Notes under the pieces: model-generated
Databases searched by the model: none
Told to the model about the DNA's origin: nothing
What the model saw: the letters and a program-made list of their open reading frames with translations, nothing else
Shown here: in pieces, positions 1 to 11,985 of the stretch
Numbering within the stretch: the first letter of the stretch is position 1
Layout: the number at the start of each line of letters is the position of its first letter
Assembly: GCA_000827265.1 (NCBI GenBank)
Contig: KN834821.1
Coordinates: 62,001 to 126,000 of the forward strand
Direction of reading: 5' to 3'
Length of the DNA stretch: 64,000 nucleotides
Source: Collybiopsis luxurians FD-317 M1
Lineage: Eukaryota; Basidiomycota; Agaricomycetes; Agaricales; Omphalotaceae
Made by a program: the position numbers and the translations under genes

Positions 1-1467
1 TACCCTTGTTCACCTAAGCTTGTTAGGGGTCTGAGTTCAATCATAACCAGTATCAAAGTAGCTCGCCAAATTTTCCATCGTAGGCTTTCCTATTGAACTT
101 GAATTGCGAGCATATTTCTGACCCGGTTGTAGGAATGAAGGCATATATAGTCTATCGTATAGCGCTTTGTATTCACCTCGAGGTTTATCTGGTGAGCAAT
201 ATGCAGCAACCGTCCTTTGCAAGTATAACTATAATGAATGGCAGATGTTGTCGATGTTGATATTGAACGAAACCATACGAGTAGACCTCATTGTTTTTCT
301 TGCAATCTTTGCCGAGTAAGCCTGTTTCGTTGATGAGTAATTGTCTCTTTTAACTATTATTTCAGTGTTGCGACTATTGCAATCGCATATGACAACGCTC
401 CGTATGCGAGAAAGCCGGTGGACTGGCAAATCCCCAAAGTCTGGATCATTTCTACTATTATGGGCCTGTTACTCGCAGCAGGGACTTGGATTGTCCGGGG
501 TACGTTATTTCTAGAGCATGGTCAGAACGGTGGTATCGTTCAGAATTTCGGAAGGTCAGTCCAGATTTAAAGAAATCAAGACGGTACTGAGACCTGCGAC
601 AGTGTGCAAGAGATCTTGTTTTTACAAGTCGCGTTAACGGAGTCATGGATAATCTTCATTACGAGGCTAGCGCAAGGTCCTGATTCAGGTAATCATCTTC
701 GTTGAAGCTTTTCATGTCATATTCTCAATACTTTGGCTTCAAAGGTGGCTTTGAGTGGCCTTCACTTCAGCTAGTAGCGGCGGTTCTTGGGGTGGATGTC
801 ATCGCCACCATTTTTGCCCTCTTTGGCTGGATCTCTGGAGCTGCACCTCACGGAGGGTTCGTCCTCTTACTTTTGCGAGCCCGGCTGATTTTGATATTCA
901 CTACTTCACTACTTTACAGGTGGACAGATATCGTCACAGTTGTTCGCGTTTGGCTGTACTCTTTCGGTGTAATCGTGGTAATCACCATGATATATATGAT
1001 CCTGAACAAGTTCACATGGCTGGATAATATCGGTAGGCGAAAGGTATGATCTGCATTCAATTGAAAGAGTCATTCCGGGTACTCACGGATAATTACAGAG
1101 AAGCAGCAAGAACGAGAAGCTCGAGAACTTCTTGGCCGAGCTACAGCGGATGACTCTTGTACATGAGAGCAGTGAACATAGCCAGGACTCGTATCATCTA
1201 GCTCCGGGTGGCGATACGAAGAAAAATGGTGAGGATGGTACTGCTCAGAAGGACAGTTCACAAGTGTCGAAACGGGAGGGAGATGAAGCGCCTCAAGAGA
1301 AAAAAGAGGAAGAGAGTGCAACACCAGTGAAGGACGACAAGCAGACAAAGGTGGATACAAAGACTACCGACACTGCGGCACCCAGCCAAGAGCCTGACAA
1401 GCGAGACATTCCCCAGAACAAGTCCGATGCTCCTCGTGAATTCCAGAACGAAAGTCCAGCTCGCTAG
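1..1467 (+). CDS. pma1: plasma-membrane H+-ATPase (P-type, Pma1-like), 3' part only
   Basis: C-terminal part of a proton-pumping P-type ATPase that energises the plasma membrane; the start lies upstream of the window. Inferred exons: <1-79, 133-191, 245-315, 366-554, 603-688, 745-856, 920-1043 and 1099-1467, all joined by GT-AG introns of about 47-63 nt that keep one frame. Seen: GLSSIITSIKVARQIFHR, then FADVATIAIAYDNAPY, ALTESWLIFITR and GGWTDIVTVVRVW, in the same order as the last membrane segments of yeast Pma1. The cytosolic regulatory tail keeps the NFLAELQRMTLVHE block that aligns with the phosphoregulated end of yeast Pma1. It then continues for about 100 residues of Lys/Glu/Asp/Ser-rich sequence to the TAG at 1465, much longer than in yeast. 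Identification is firm; exon edges are inferred from frame and homology. Confidence 0.92.
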
Positions 1468-2603
1468 AAAGCACACTGGTTAATGATTAGTCTTTGTCAT
1501 GTATTATAGTAATTTTGGATAATCGCTGATCTCCTACATGCTCTACGGCATCCCGTGCTTCGTACTGTATATGCGCATCAACGCTGCTAACTATGTCATT
1601 TCCTGCAATGGTACCAATAGCTGTATGTTTAATGATCTGTCACGGACAACCTTATTCTTTGACTCAAGGCCGCCAGTAAAAGGAAACTCGCTATCAGCAT
1701 CAGCCTCGTGTCACGGGAAGTCAACCAATGATTGACCGATGTTTCTTTCGTTGTTAGTAAGCTCGCGCGTCTGCTGCACTGGTTGACATACGGACAAAAA
1801 TTCTTAGTCGGATACATATATGTAAGTGCGAATGTACGTACATACTGATACGTCAGTATTTCCTCAATCCACTGGAAATCAGACGTGTCTCTCTTCATAC
1901 CTGAGGTGTACGTCTCTCCTATGTGTTTGAACAACATAACAAAACTCCATTCGAGCTCAACCATTCAGTATGAGCTTGGAGTATTCTGTATCAGGATATG
2001 GAAGATACTGTTTTCGACTACATCTCCCCGAGGATCACGAAGCAATGGATAAGTATCTGATACCTATCTGCCAATTGTCCTCTGCTGAGGTGATTAGGCT
2101 ACAGTTATTTAACTCCAGCATACCCGGTGCTCGGTGTGGAGCAACCAGTGGTGTACATTTTAAAAGTAGTCGAACCGATAATGATATGTAAGATGTCTCT
2201 CGATACTAAAACGCTGATAGTTTGTTAGTACGAAAGTATTAACTAACAATGATTGTTGGCCGGGAGAAGGTAACCGTAGACATAGCTATCGCTTAGGTAT
2301 GTGCGAAGCCACATTTGGACTGGTGCGGTTTACGATATCTGCGCTCCGTCGCTGAGGTCAATGCTGGTGGATTCGAAAGTCTGTGTGAGGTCTACTTCTG
2401 AAACCGGCCAGAGGCTCATGACGCACTGGCACTGTATTGAGCTCCGAGTATCGATCATTATACTACGACGATAACACCACTGTGATGTGATTGAGCGTCG
2501 TATCCCGTTTACATCAGGAGCTTCCGTAAGGTTTAAGTTTGCCGAAGTTGTTTGCAGGATATAAAGTGAGCCAATGTAAAATGGCACTACCAGGTTTACA
2601 TTC
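1468..2603. other. intergenic stretch, nothing recognised
   Basis: Lies between the H+-ATPase stop and the start of the 7TM gene. Short ORFs on both strands show no family motif and no consistent exon chain. It presumably holds the ATPase 3' UTR and the promoter of the downstream gene. Confidence 0.5.
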
Positions 2604-3866
2604 ATGTCGAACTCTACGGCCTCTGGTCTCAGCCCTGCTATTCCATTCCAGCTCCTTCCTTCTTCTGTCGCTTTTCAACTGCAAATCAAGAGCTACATAT
2701 TTGCTGGAGCATCGGGGGTAAATTTAGCTAGACCAGGTAATAACATACACTCATATTGGGATCTTTAGATTTTTGTCTGGGATATCCTGTCCAACCTGAC
2801 TGCTGACTGGAACCTGTTCCGCCTTGCCAAGAACAGATATGCCCTCGCCGCATATACATTATCCAGGTACGTCTCCCCACTAGACTGTAAAGTGCATAAA
2901 TGCACAAAACCATATCAGACTTGGTGCAATAACATATGTAATTGGCCGGACGGTTTACGCCAGTGAGTGGCGTCGTGACTGCTTGCATGGCCACGTCTTT
3001 GAATGTTGCATCGATAGCTTACCCTGTGGGCAACTGCAAGTTAGGAGATATCGCTGTCGATTGTTTCTTTCCCGTTGGAATCGCGGGATCCTGCTTTCTC
3101 TTCTTCCTCAGAGCCCGCGCTGTCTACATGAACCGCCTGTACATCGTGGCCATTTTCGCCTTTTTGTGGCTATCAGTGCTTGCAGCATGTATCACTGTTC
3201 CCTTCGGCACAGTCTCAGACTCAATTAACATAGAGGACACTCCATATTGTGTGACCGTTGCAACTGAAGACTTCGCTAAGGCAGCAGTCATTGTCCCTAC
3301 GGTCTATGACACAGTGATTTTCCTTGCAATTTCATACAAGCTGATGTCCTATGGCTTTTCCGACAACCATGGCTTCCGACACCGCATTTTAGGGACTAAT
3401 TTACCAGCATTCTCAAGAGCAATGCTTCGTGATGGCCAGAAATACTACCTGTGTGTGGTTTCCTTCACCCTACTTCTATGATTAACATTGTATTAAGTTG
3501 GGATCGATTAGGGTAACGGTTTTGTCAAATCTTGTCACAATTGCTTTAGGTTGTTCTCCGGTCAATCCAGCATATCAGTCTGTCTTTACAGTTCCAAACA
3601 TGATGCTTACCAATATCATGGCATGCTATGTCTACCGACACACAGTTCTTGGTAACATCCGGGATCCTGCGATTACGATGGATGCCGATGTGTTTCCAAC
3701 TGTAAGGGAGCAGAATGTACTCCCTTTGACTACCAATCATGCTTTCATGGAGGGTAAAAATTGCAATCCAGCGGCAATAGATGGTATAATTGTTCAGATG
3801 AGCTCAATCACTCATGTTGATGAAGTTCATAAGTTCAAGCCAGAGGTGTTTACCTCGTCACTTTGA
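2604..3866 (+). CDS. agaricomycete-type seven-transmembrane integral membrane protein
   Basis: Five exons give one open frame of 347 residues: 2604-2717, 2769-2866, 2919-2962, 3018-3450 and 3512-3866, with introns of 51-61 nt and GT-AG ends. I recognise the pattern of a family greatly expanded in Agaricomycetes: a short N-terminus, then WDILSNL, SRLGAITYVIGRTVYA, FFPVGIAGSCFLFFLRARAVY, TVYDTVIFLAISYKL, LPAFSRAMLRDGQKYYL and VFTVPNMMLTNIMACYVYR, and a polar cytosolic tail with IIVQMSSITHV. Several hydrophobic segments fit a seven-helix receptor- or transporter-like fold. Substrate or ligand is unknown for this family. The ATG at 2604 was chosen because it gives the expected short leader and an in-phase first intron. 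No disabling mutation is seen. The family assignment is from memory of sequence patterns. Confidence 0.8.
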
Positions 3867-5050
3867 ATGGCTTGGATTTACAACATGAAAAGTAAGCAGT
3901 AATTCTGAATGAACCTGCGCAATGTAGTCAAGTAGCCTTGTGTAGCACACCTATTTTATTCCAGTTGGATAGAAAACTGGCAGCTTAACTGACCAACTCA
4001 GTCGATGTCTTGGAATATAGTCTCCCACCCCACCTCTGAGTACCAAGTCGCTTGAAGCATGTACACAATGAATCTTAGACGTAAAATGACTTCTCAGGGT
4101 GACGCGGGTCGTGACATCTGTTTGGGGAGCGAGAGCTTGATTCCCCAGGTTTAGAAGAACCTGACTGTTGGCCTTCGCCTGCAACGTATGCGGTATATAG
4201 CAGCACTAAGCTCACCACAGAAAGCTGAGTCCGAGTAGTGTAAAGTGTGCGCGTCGACGGAACAAGGAGTCATAAATTATTTGACTTCGTTAGTCTATGT
4301 AATAAGTGTTGGAATACTCGATGGAGCAGATAAGAGGGTGAGGAAGACATAAAACACATATAAATTTCTGTTTGACCTCATAGTAGGAGTAAGAAGAAGT
4401 GGATCGGGATGAAGCTACAGTGTGCGGCTATAAGTATAGTAAACCCTACTTAAGATTGAGCTGTGCGGCGAGCAACCGACACTCGGCAAAACCATAATCG
4501 AACAGTAAGCGGTATGGTGTAATAGGGTTAATTCCGAAAGTTCCTTCGCCCCTGTTTGCCCCAGATGCCCATCGGTGCTCATATTACATATGGAAATACG
4601 CCAACTTTGTACTTACAGTGTAGGAAAAGAACATCGTTCGCTTAATGGATTCGGTTTTATTTTGAACCCCAGACATGATTTCCGTTACGTGTCACACCCT
4701 CTGATCAACTACTTGATGATTTAAAAACTCAGTAGACTGTATGAATACGACCATCATAAGCTCATCGTGTATTATGCGTTACGCCATGAATCTTAATTCC
4801 CCAATTGAAAAGTAGGATTTATCAATAATCAATGCTCAGTCAGGTTACTAGATATAGAGAGCGTCGGAGTGGCGGAGCCGTGCTTGCGGCTGGTATCAAC
4901 TATTGCAACAGTTCCAACTTGCACAAAGACCTAGATAAGAAAATACTTTGAAGAGCTCTTAACATTACCAAAAGAAAAATAAACCAACCTCTGGGTGATT
5001 TTGTTGCAGCCGAACGAAGTCCGCTTCTATCTGGAAAATGCAAATATAAC
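3867..5050. other. intergenic, AT-rich, with a diverged dispersed repeat
   Basis: No gene seen. About 4,360-4,520 resembles 22,050-22,190 (shared stretches around TTTCTGTTTG, a GGCTATA run and GCGGCGAGCAAC), so part of this spacer is an old dispersed repeat. Confidence 0.45.
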
Positions 5051-6696
5051 TCAATCAAGAACTAGTATGTTACAACGAAAGCTTAGTTTTGAACGCACAT
5101 GTTGATTGGTATCATCCTCATCTCTGTTTGTGAACCTCAATCCTCCTCTCGAGTTTAATGATGAGAGCAAAGCATTAGTATAAAGCTTTGCAAGGGTAAA
5201 ATTGAAAAAGAGATGGCTAGCACTAATTATTAGTTTTCGCCTGGCTCGCTGGAATGAATTCAGCATATTTACACATCAGTGGTAAGCAGCTTATATGTCA
5301 GAAGATGCACTATACTGTTAATGAAAAAAATAAGAATCTTTTGGATGCACATTTTTAATTGAATAACTAACTCCCAAATAACTGTGATCACTCCTAGGAA
5401 GTAACCTCCCAATGAGTGGCAGTAAGAAGGGCTGTATGCTTCTTGCTTCTTACCAGTTTGAATGGTAACTTCCCAACCAGGTAATTAACTAAAGTGTGAG
5501 GACAGTAGGCTTAAGGCGCGGAAAAAAAGGCTTACACCGAATTATTCTGTCAATTTGGGTATCTGTAGATCTGATTCCTGTCCGAAAGTGATGCTAAGGA
5601 ATGATAGAAATCAGATATGAACCATTCCAGATAAAAGAGCTATTTACTAGATGGAATACCAGTGCGAACATTATAATCATATCTACTAATATAGCTACTG
5701 CAGACCCTAGAAAGATAATAATTTCCAAAATGCTCATGCCAAATAGTATGGATATAAAGCTCACAGATAATGACCACAACCTGGATTTTTGGAAAGTCCC
5801 TGTACCATCTGACAGTCTGAGAGCCAATAGCCGTTCCTATTCCCAGTACTGCAAAGGAAAAAGTCATATAAAGTCACTTCAAGTCTTTTCATCAATTAAT
5901 TTTGACACGTACACATATTGGCCATACCACCAAAAAATATTGCCCATGATAGAAGCCGGCTTCTGGTAATGATTTTCAGACGCCAACCGTAAAATGACTG
6001 TACCAATCCGCCAATAACTCCCTGTAGTTCATGTAAGCCAGGAACTTGGAAGTCTCATCCAATTGAATTTTCAAACATACCACAAATGCGGGTTCTAAGT
6101 ATTCCTTATGAGTTCTCACACTGGCATTAGAATCACTGTCGAACTCGACGCACCTAAATTTGCTGCCCAGGTCGATTTGGAAATAAATTGTGTATCACCT
6201 GTTTTTATTAGTACATGAGCACTGGCATCATATAGTATGTGTGTAGACGCACCAAAATGGTTAATCAAGGATGTATACATATATGCCCCGATAACTATAG
6301 TGTGCGCAGTGTCAACTAGAAAAACCAGGGTGACCTACCCGTGCCAGTTACATAAGGGCTGCCGAATGCGAGGAATACAAGCGCACAAAGCATTTAATGA
6401 GCAAACGGTCCCTAAAAACATTCCATCAGACAATTCTTGGATCACCAGAAAGATAAACCCACTTTTTCCAAAACGCACTGAAGTATAGATATCTACGTGG
6501 TTGGTCAGAACATGAGTAGAATCTATCTCTTAAATCCCTCTCTTACATCTGAGTTATAGATATACCATATAACATCAGGGCTATAAAGGTTCCGAGAAGC
6601 ATTGGTCCAAATCTACGGGACATTGGATTGACAATTTAACATCCTGCAAAGCGACACGCACAAAGATTCTGCTACTTGCGCCGGTGGAGAGCTCAT
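5051..6696 (-). CDS. DUF6534-like multi-pass membrane protein, many introns, integrity uncertain
   Basis: Minus-strand gene assembled from small exons. Seen in order from the ATG at 6696: an N-terminal helix FGPMLLGTFIALMLYGISI, then YLYFSAFWKKW, DTAHTIVIGAYMYTSLINHF, STWAAN, GVIGGLVQSFYGWRLKII, a GIG-type helix, GSAVAILVDMIIMFALVFHL, FRTGIRSTDTQIDRIIR and FTLAKLYTNALLSSLNSR before the stop at 5051. This is the order and spacing of the basidiomycete DUF6534 family of seven-helix membrane proteins (function unknown). A 58-nt GT-AG intron near 5,720-5,780 is clear. The frame around 5,800-5,900 and the exon before the last helix (5,270-5,540) could not be resolved. The gene is therefore either intact with introns I misplace or lightly decayed. 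Confidence 0.65.
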
Positions 6697-8157
6697 GAGT
6701 GTCTTGCGATCTGTGAAGGAATGGGGGTTTCGGGAGTGTAAACAAGACAATTGTCCTTAGCCTTTAAAAGCTCCCAACGTACGTTAGACATGTTAAATAA
6801 TCAAGAGCACTGGAGATTCAAAATGCTATGGTAGGAAGCAAGAATTCATTCAGAGGGGACGCCACGGCCTCAGATTGTTTCTCTTATATCAGCGCAGTTG
6901 AATATGTCCCGCCCTATTAAGTATTGGATGCAAGGAAGAAGCATCAGGCCGGTCAACTCAATCTGTCGCACTGCGGGAGCCCAACTAACCCCACGCATAT
7001 AAACTTATCAGTGGCACTGGGCTACACGGAGAAATACTTGACAAACGACCGGTTTGTTTTGCTTATTACCTCTAGCTCCTCTCAATTCAGTGGCTGATAC
7101 TTTATAGACCTTCCACACAAATCCATGGCCAACCTTGGAAAAGTAATAATATGAGTTGGTAAAAATAGGCATGCATCCTCAATTCAAACGTACACTGGTC
7201 ACGATAAGTTGGGTGCGAAATTCAATATTCATGTATACGCCCGTTAGAAATTTGCCCGTATCGAATAAAAATGGTGTGATAAGGGAAAATCACCCTCGAT
7301 TCAGACACATAGTTTTGATAAGAGAGGTACAAAGAATGAGGGCAGTCTCACTGTATAGCCTACATATGGAACCGATGATAAAAATAATCACAACTGCTCC
7401 GATACTGTAGGTGGAGCGTCATACTCGATGTGTCCACCAAGATTCGAACCGGATGCACTGCGTTCTATAATGTTCACTAAGGTTACCCGTTACTGGCACG
7501 GCTAATTGTAATGTTTATTTTTACTATACTGTGCCGCGAAAGCTTTAAAGTGACATTTTCCAGTGCTTACCACTGATTACGACAAGTTTGTCGGATTCTG
7601 TCCATATAGTTGTCGGGAAGTCCTCACACTGGATATTGAATGCAGCGGGGCTTGTGCGTAGCTCGATAAGTTTCCGATGAGTCACGGCACTCGAGGGGGC
7701 AGTGAGGTTCACCGGCTAGCTTTTGTTGTTCCGCTCATTAATGGAAGAGCGTAGTAGTCCCAGAGTCCGCATTGTCCAAGTTCGATCAACGAACTAGAGA
7801 AAGTTTAGCTCATTCATCGCAAGCAAAGTTTCTGCACCTCGATCAATATACATAGTTAATACCAAGTCATTGTTAAGGCATAGCATCTCGACAGTAGACG
7901 GTAGATGGAATTGGTAGAGGATATTAACTGTTATTCGTGTAGATATTCAAAACAGCTTGTGAGTGTGCCATAGATATGCATACTAAATCATACCTGTACC
8001 TATCGGTCTCTTTCTCTTTCCTTCTCTTTCCTTCTATTGCGTTGCAGTACGTTTGATTGACAATTTTCGTTGACACTCAATGACTCGATAGTATCATAAT
8101 CTAATCTATACATCTTGACCGATCGTAAGAGTTACATCCCAATCTTGACCACGCGCA
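6697..8157. other. intergenic, no gene; diverged repeat shared with 21,170-21,680
   Basis: No convincing coding exon. Blocks near 7,080-7,110, 7,400-7,440 and 7,540-7,580 have recognisable counterparts in the same order at 21,350-21,600 (for example GTAGGTGGAGCGT), so this is an old dispersed repeat. A short pyrimidine-rich tract lies at about 8,008-8,040. The stretch ends at the outer edge of the left duplication arm. Confidence 0.45.
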
Positions 8158-8832
8158 GTCTGTAACCCACCAGCCTCCTGTTTCAGGCACTTACGTTGCT
8201 ACAGACAGCCGACCGTGACATTAAGCTTCCGGAGGTTGATGCTCACAAACATCTGAACTACATGCCGTACCTACGACTGCCTTACGATCTCAATGATCAC
8301 GCAAAGTCACCAATATTGAACATCGGCTTTGCATCGGCCTGACGGGCTTCATTAATTACCATGTCTGGTATCGGATAAGCGCCCAGGAACGGCGGCCTTC
8401 AGGGCGATTGGCCCCTGTCTCAAACCAACTTGCACTTATCCACGCATCCACTGGTACTGTATTCTAAGCTTTGCGGCCAAGTACAACCAGAAATGGTCCT
8501 GAACGTTCATTGAAACGAACTATGAAAACTTATGAAGGTTATTCGGCCCAGTTACTCAATAGCCTCCCGCATTTTGGCCGTAATACATCAAGTTGGCTTT
8601 ACGAAAAAGGCAAAAAGCCAAGACTTTTTTTGCTCAATAAAAAGCAAGCGGCGTACAACTCCTCTCATAACGACCACCTTCTCCTTTTTCTCCATTCTTT
8701 TCCTGTTTCTCGAGGTTCCTCTACAAGTCATCGTATCACTGACTTACTGTCCTTCTCTTTACTTCAACTCTCATTCCCAACGAAAACTTTTCTTTCTTGA
8801 CTTTTTTTTACCTCGAGAAACTGAACCAAAGA

Positions 8833-10445
8833 ATGATCCGAACGAACGTTTTATTGAGTGCCGCGGCACTTTTTGGAAGCTGCTTCTTGCCTCTGGCCAA
8901 TGCTCATGGTCAGATCAAGGGTGTTTTAGCGAATGGGGTGTACAACGACGGGCCCAATGCAAGTCTTATACCCTTTCTAATCCTCGCTTCACGAATTGAC
9001 GTCGATTCTTTGAACTACAGATTTACTATTCGGGGGATTCCAAGAACGCAGCGACCGCTGTTCGAGTCATGTACCAAGCTTCCGGGCCATCGTACAATCT
9101 CCCAACTGATTTCACAGACGACTCGTATGTCTCATTTCTCCGTTTTCTCCCCCACAACGTGGTTCAATCTATTTTCACAGGAAAATGGCCTGCGAAGGCG
9201 CTTCTGGTGCTCCAAAGACCATTCAGGTCACCGCCGGAAGCGATATCCGAATCGACTGGGTCGGTGCTACATCCGAGTTACTTAACAAGCCTGGAACCGG
9301 TAACGTCAACTGGGCCAGTGGAGAATTTCCTTGGGTTCACGCGTACGTTATCGTCTTACCGAACCTCCCCTTTTCAAAGTGCCAACTAACATTTCCCTTT
9401 ATCTCCCCTTCGACTAGAATGGGTACCGTAGCGACCTACATCGCACCCTGCACCAATGGCGACTGCACCTCATTCGACGCCTCCCAAGCCAGCTGGGTCA
9501 AACTCCAAATGGACGGCCTCGACATGTCTCAATCCATCTCCAACGATTTGCGTAATACGATGGCGGGGAAACCCGAGCCCTATTATCCTACAGGTGCCGG
9601 TCTTTGGGGCATGGCCAAATTCGTGCAGGACGGGTCACAGGCTACGGTGACCATTCCTTCAGGGCTGAAAAATGGACAGTATCTTATTCGTCATGAGGTA
9701 AGGGATTTTTTCCCTAATTGCTTCTGCGTGTTTCTGTTTTCGTTGCGTAAGGCTAATCGTACGATCCCTTACTCCAACAGTTGATGGCCGTACATAACCC
9801 ACTCAAAGATGGAGACTCAACCACCGGTCCTCAGGTCTACAACGGATGCATTCAATTTGAGGTGATCGGCGGCGGAGAGGTCGAACTTCCGGAGGGTACT
9901 AAAGCTGGCTCGTAAGTCTCCCTATCAGACTTACCTTCTCAATCTTTACGTTTGGCTCACTACCTTCCAGCCTCTACGCTCCCGATGGAGACTTTGCCAA
10001 ATACAACGTCTATTCCAACAACGGCGCTGGATTCACTAACCCCGGTCCTGCTGTATGGAACGGCGCCTCGTCTTCGGGATCTAGCTCCTCCTCATCTTCA
10101 TCCTCGTCGTCGTCGTCATCGTCGGACTCTGGTTCCTCAGCGTCTGCAGACAGCTCTTCTGCCGACTCAGCTTCAGCTTCTGCCACAGCTGCTACTTCAT
10201 CCGCCGATGCTTCCGCCGCTACTCCTACCTACGCTTACCCTTCTTCCTCTTCCTCCTCTTCCTCATCCTCGTCCTCATCCTCGTCAAACTCTTCGTCTTC
10301 CGGCCACTGCAAGAGACGCAAACGCTCCCTCTCTGCCGCCGGCGCTCCTGCCAAACGCCGCCCTACCAACCCTCTCCAAATGACGCAGAGGAATCTCAAC
10401 AAGGCCATACATGCCAGGCGTCATTCGTCTTCGCTTTTGCACTAA
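8833..10445 (+). CDS. AA9 lytic polysaccharide monooxygenase (GH61-type), left-arm copy
   Basis: Secreted copper enzyme that oxidatively cleaves cellulose or related glycans. Six exons (8833-8958, 9021-9124, 9181-9342, 9418-9697, 9781-9911, 9971-10445) give 425 residues. Residues 1-24 form a signal peptide ending ANA, so the mature protein begins HGQIKGV with His25 as the first ligand of the histidine brace. The second His is in FPWVHAMGTVATYIAPC, and a family-typical Tyr is in QVYNGC. LIRHELMAVH is the usual late AA9 block. After the catalytic domain come roughly 90 residues rich in Ser/Ala and then a basic tail (CKRRKRS onward) instead of a CBM1. Intron 1 starts with GC (GCAAGT) rather than GT; only this choice keeps the frame. 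The gene is intact, unlike its right-arm twin. Confidence 0.93.
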
Positions 10446-11985
10446 GCGTAGGCCAAGCTGGGCCCTTGAGTGTGGAGTTGGACCATCCTCCTCTTCTCCG
10501 CATTACTTACCTGTTTTTTTCTCTTTCCCTTTTTTCTTTAACTTGCTTGCTCTTGCTCTAGATTGGATTAGGGGGACGACCGTGCTCGACGCACAGCTGG
10601 CATACCATACGACAATGAATTACGGAAGTCCTAGCGATGTTTTTTTTTTTCTTTTTTTCTTTTCTTTTCTTTACGTATATCATGCCGGTGTTTGTATGAC
10701 GCCCTCTCAGCTCTCTTATCTCCTTTTTCCCACTCGTGTAGAACACACTCGTACACACTCGTATGTACATCCCATACCAAACTTGGCGCTAGTCGTTCGA
10801 GTTTGGCTGTTGTATCGCTATGTAAATGAAATGATGTAGACAGTTCTCATTGCATACCCATTTGGGTTCTTGAAGAATGGGTTCAAAGTGGGGTGCTCGA
10901 TGAACAGAACGAAAATACTCACCAAATTATTCTAAATGTATGAGACAAAGCCTGAAGTTTAACGGTAAATAAAATTCAAGAAGAGGAAGCTGGTACTGGA
11001 TGCCTATTATCGACGTTTACGCCGCGGGGCTTGTTTGCAGAGGTGCAGGCACGTTTGATCATTGAGATGCCCTTTCAGGCGTTAATCCAAAAAGGTACCA
11101 AAAACTTTGGCAAACGTTGGCAGGTATCACCTAGGACAAGAGCTCGAGCCCCCCAATAAAGACTACGGGCGCAAATTCAAATCATTCGTATTTCTAGAGA
11201 GGCGCAGGCACGTTTAATCATTGAGATGCCCTTTCATGCATTGATCCAAAAAGGTACCCAAAAATTTTGGCAAACGTTGACAGGTACCACCTACGACAAG
11301 AGCTCGAGCCCCCCAATAAAGACGACGGGCGCAAATTCAAATCATTCGTACTTGGCAGTTGTATCTATCCGCATATGAGCATCTTACAGGTCTCAACGGC
11401 GCGCAAAATTCAAATCATTTGTACTCAGTGGCAGCTGTCTCCGTCTGCACAAAAGCATCTTACAGGCCAAGCAAATGATAATCCAACACTTAGTTCACAG
11501 TCTTGACTCCTGTACAGGTGTACATATGACGCCCATCGTTTACGCATACACTCAATTCAAGTGTGATGCTGTCAAACTAGGATCGAGCTATGGAGAATGA
11601 GTAGTTTAGGTATAGCTGTTTTAGAATGCGAAGTACGTTGTTCACAATTGACTAAATGAAGACAATTCCACAGAGGTCCACTGTGGCGCGTATCCATAAC
11701 CGTGCAGATGATGCTTCTATCCTTGCTTCTAATGGTGCGTACCCGTACGCCCTGTGACTGGTTCGTGAACTGTGATTTCTGCTTATCTTTTTGGCAGCTG
11801 AAGTAGCTTACAATATTGATGAGGCAAGCAAGCAGTGACAAGCAAATGACTTTCTAATTTTTGTATGTACAGAATGACGCAGGTGGGACATCGGATCTAG
11901 CCGACACATTTGCCTTGATACAATTCCCAAAATCCAAATGTTTTTTGTAAAAATGGCAAGGGCGGCTGCTCCATCTCCTTCTCTT
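10446..11985. other. spacer between convergent LPMO and glutaminase genes
   Basis: The two genes face each other, so this holds both 3' UTRs. It contains pyrimidine-rich tracts near 10,510-10,670 and a two-copy tandem repeat at 11,041-11,355 (listed separately). No further gene is seen. Confidence 0.6.
11041..11355. repeat. 159-bp unit, two tandem copies (left arm only)
   Basis: Copy 1 starts at 11,041 and copy 2 at 11,200. Both open with AGGYGCAGGCACGTTT and include a GGACAAGAGCTCGAGCCCCC-like block. The corresponding right-arm region (about 44,845-45,005) has a single unit, so the duplication arose after the arms separated or was lost on the right. Confidence 0.85.

Noticed and set aside
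500..514. A 15-nt intron (GTACG...CTAG) in the H+-ATPase
   Set aside because: Reading through gives the conserved TLFLEHGQNGGIVQNFG segment, so it is exon.
5350..5495. Small MITE-like segment with repeated AACTNCCCAA motifs between DUF6534 exons
   Set aside because: Ends do not form a convincing terminal inverted repeat and no target duplication is visible; left as unexplained intron sequence.
7425..7500. Possible tRNA T-arm on the minus strand (GGTTCGAATC)
   Set aside because: The T-stem does not pair well, no matching acceptor stem or anticodon arm is found, and the related repeat at 21,480 has lost the motif.
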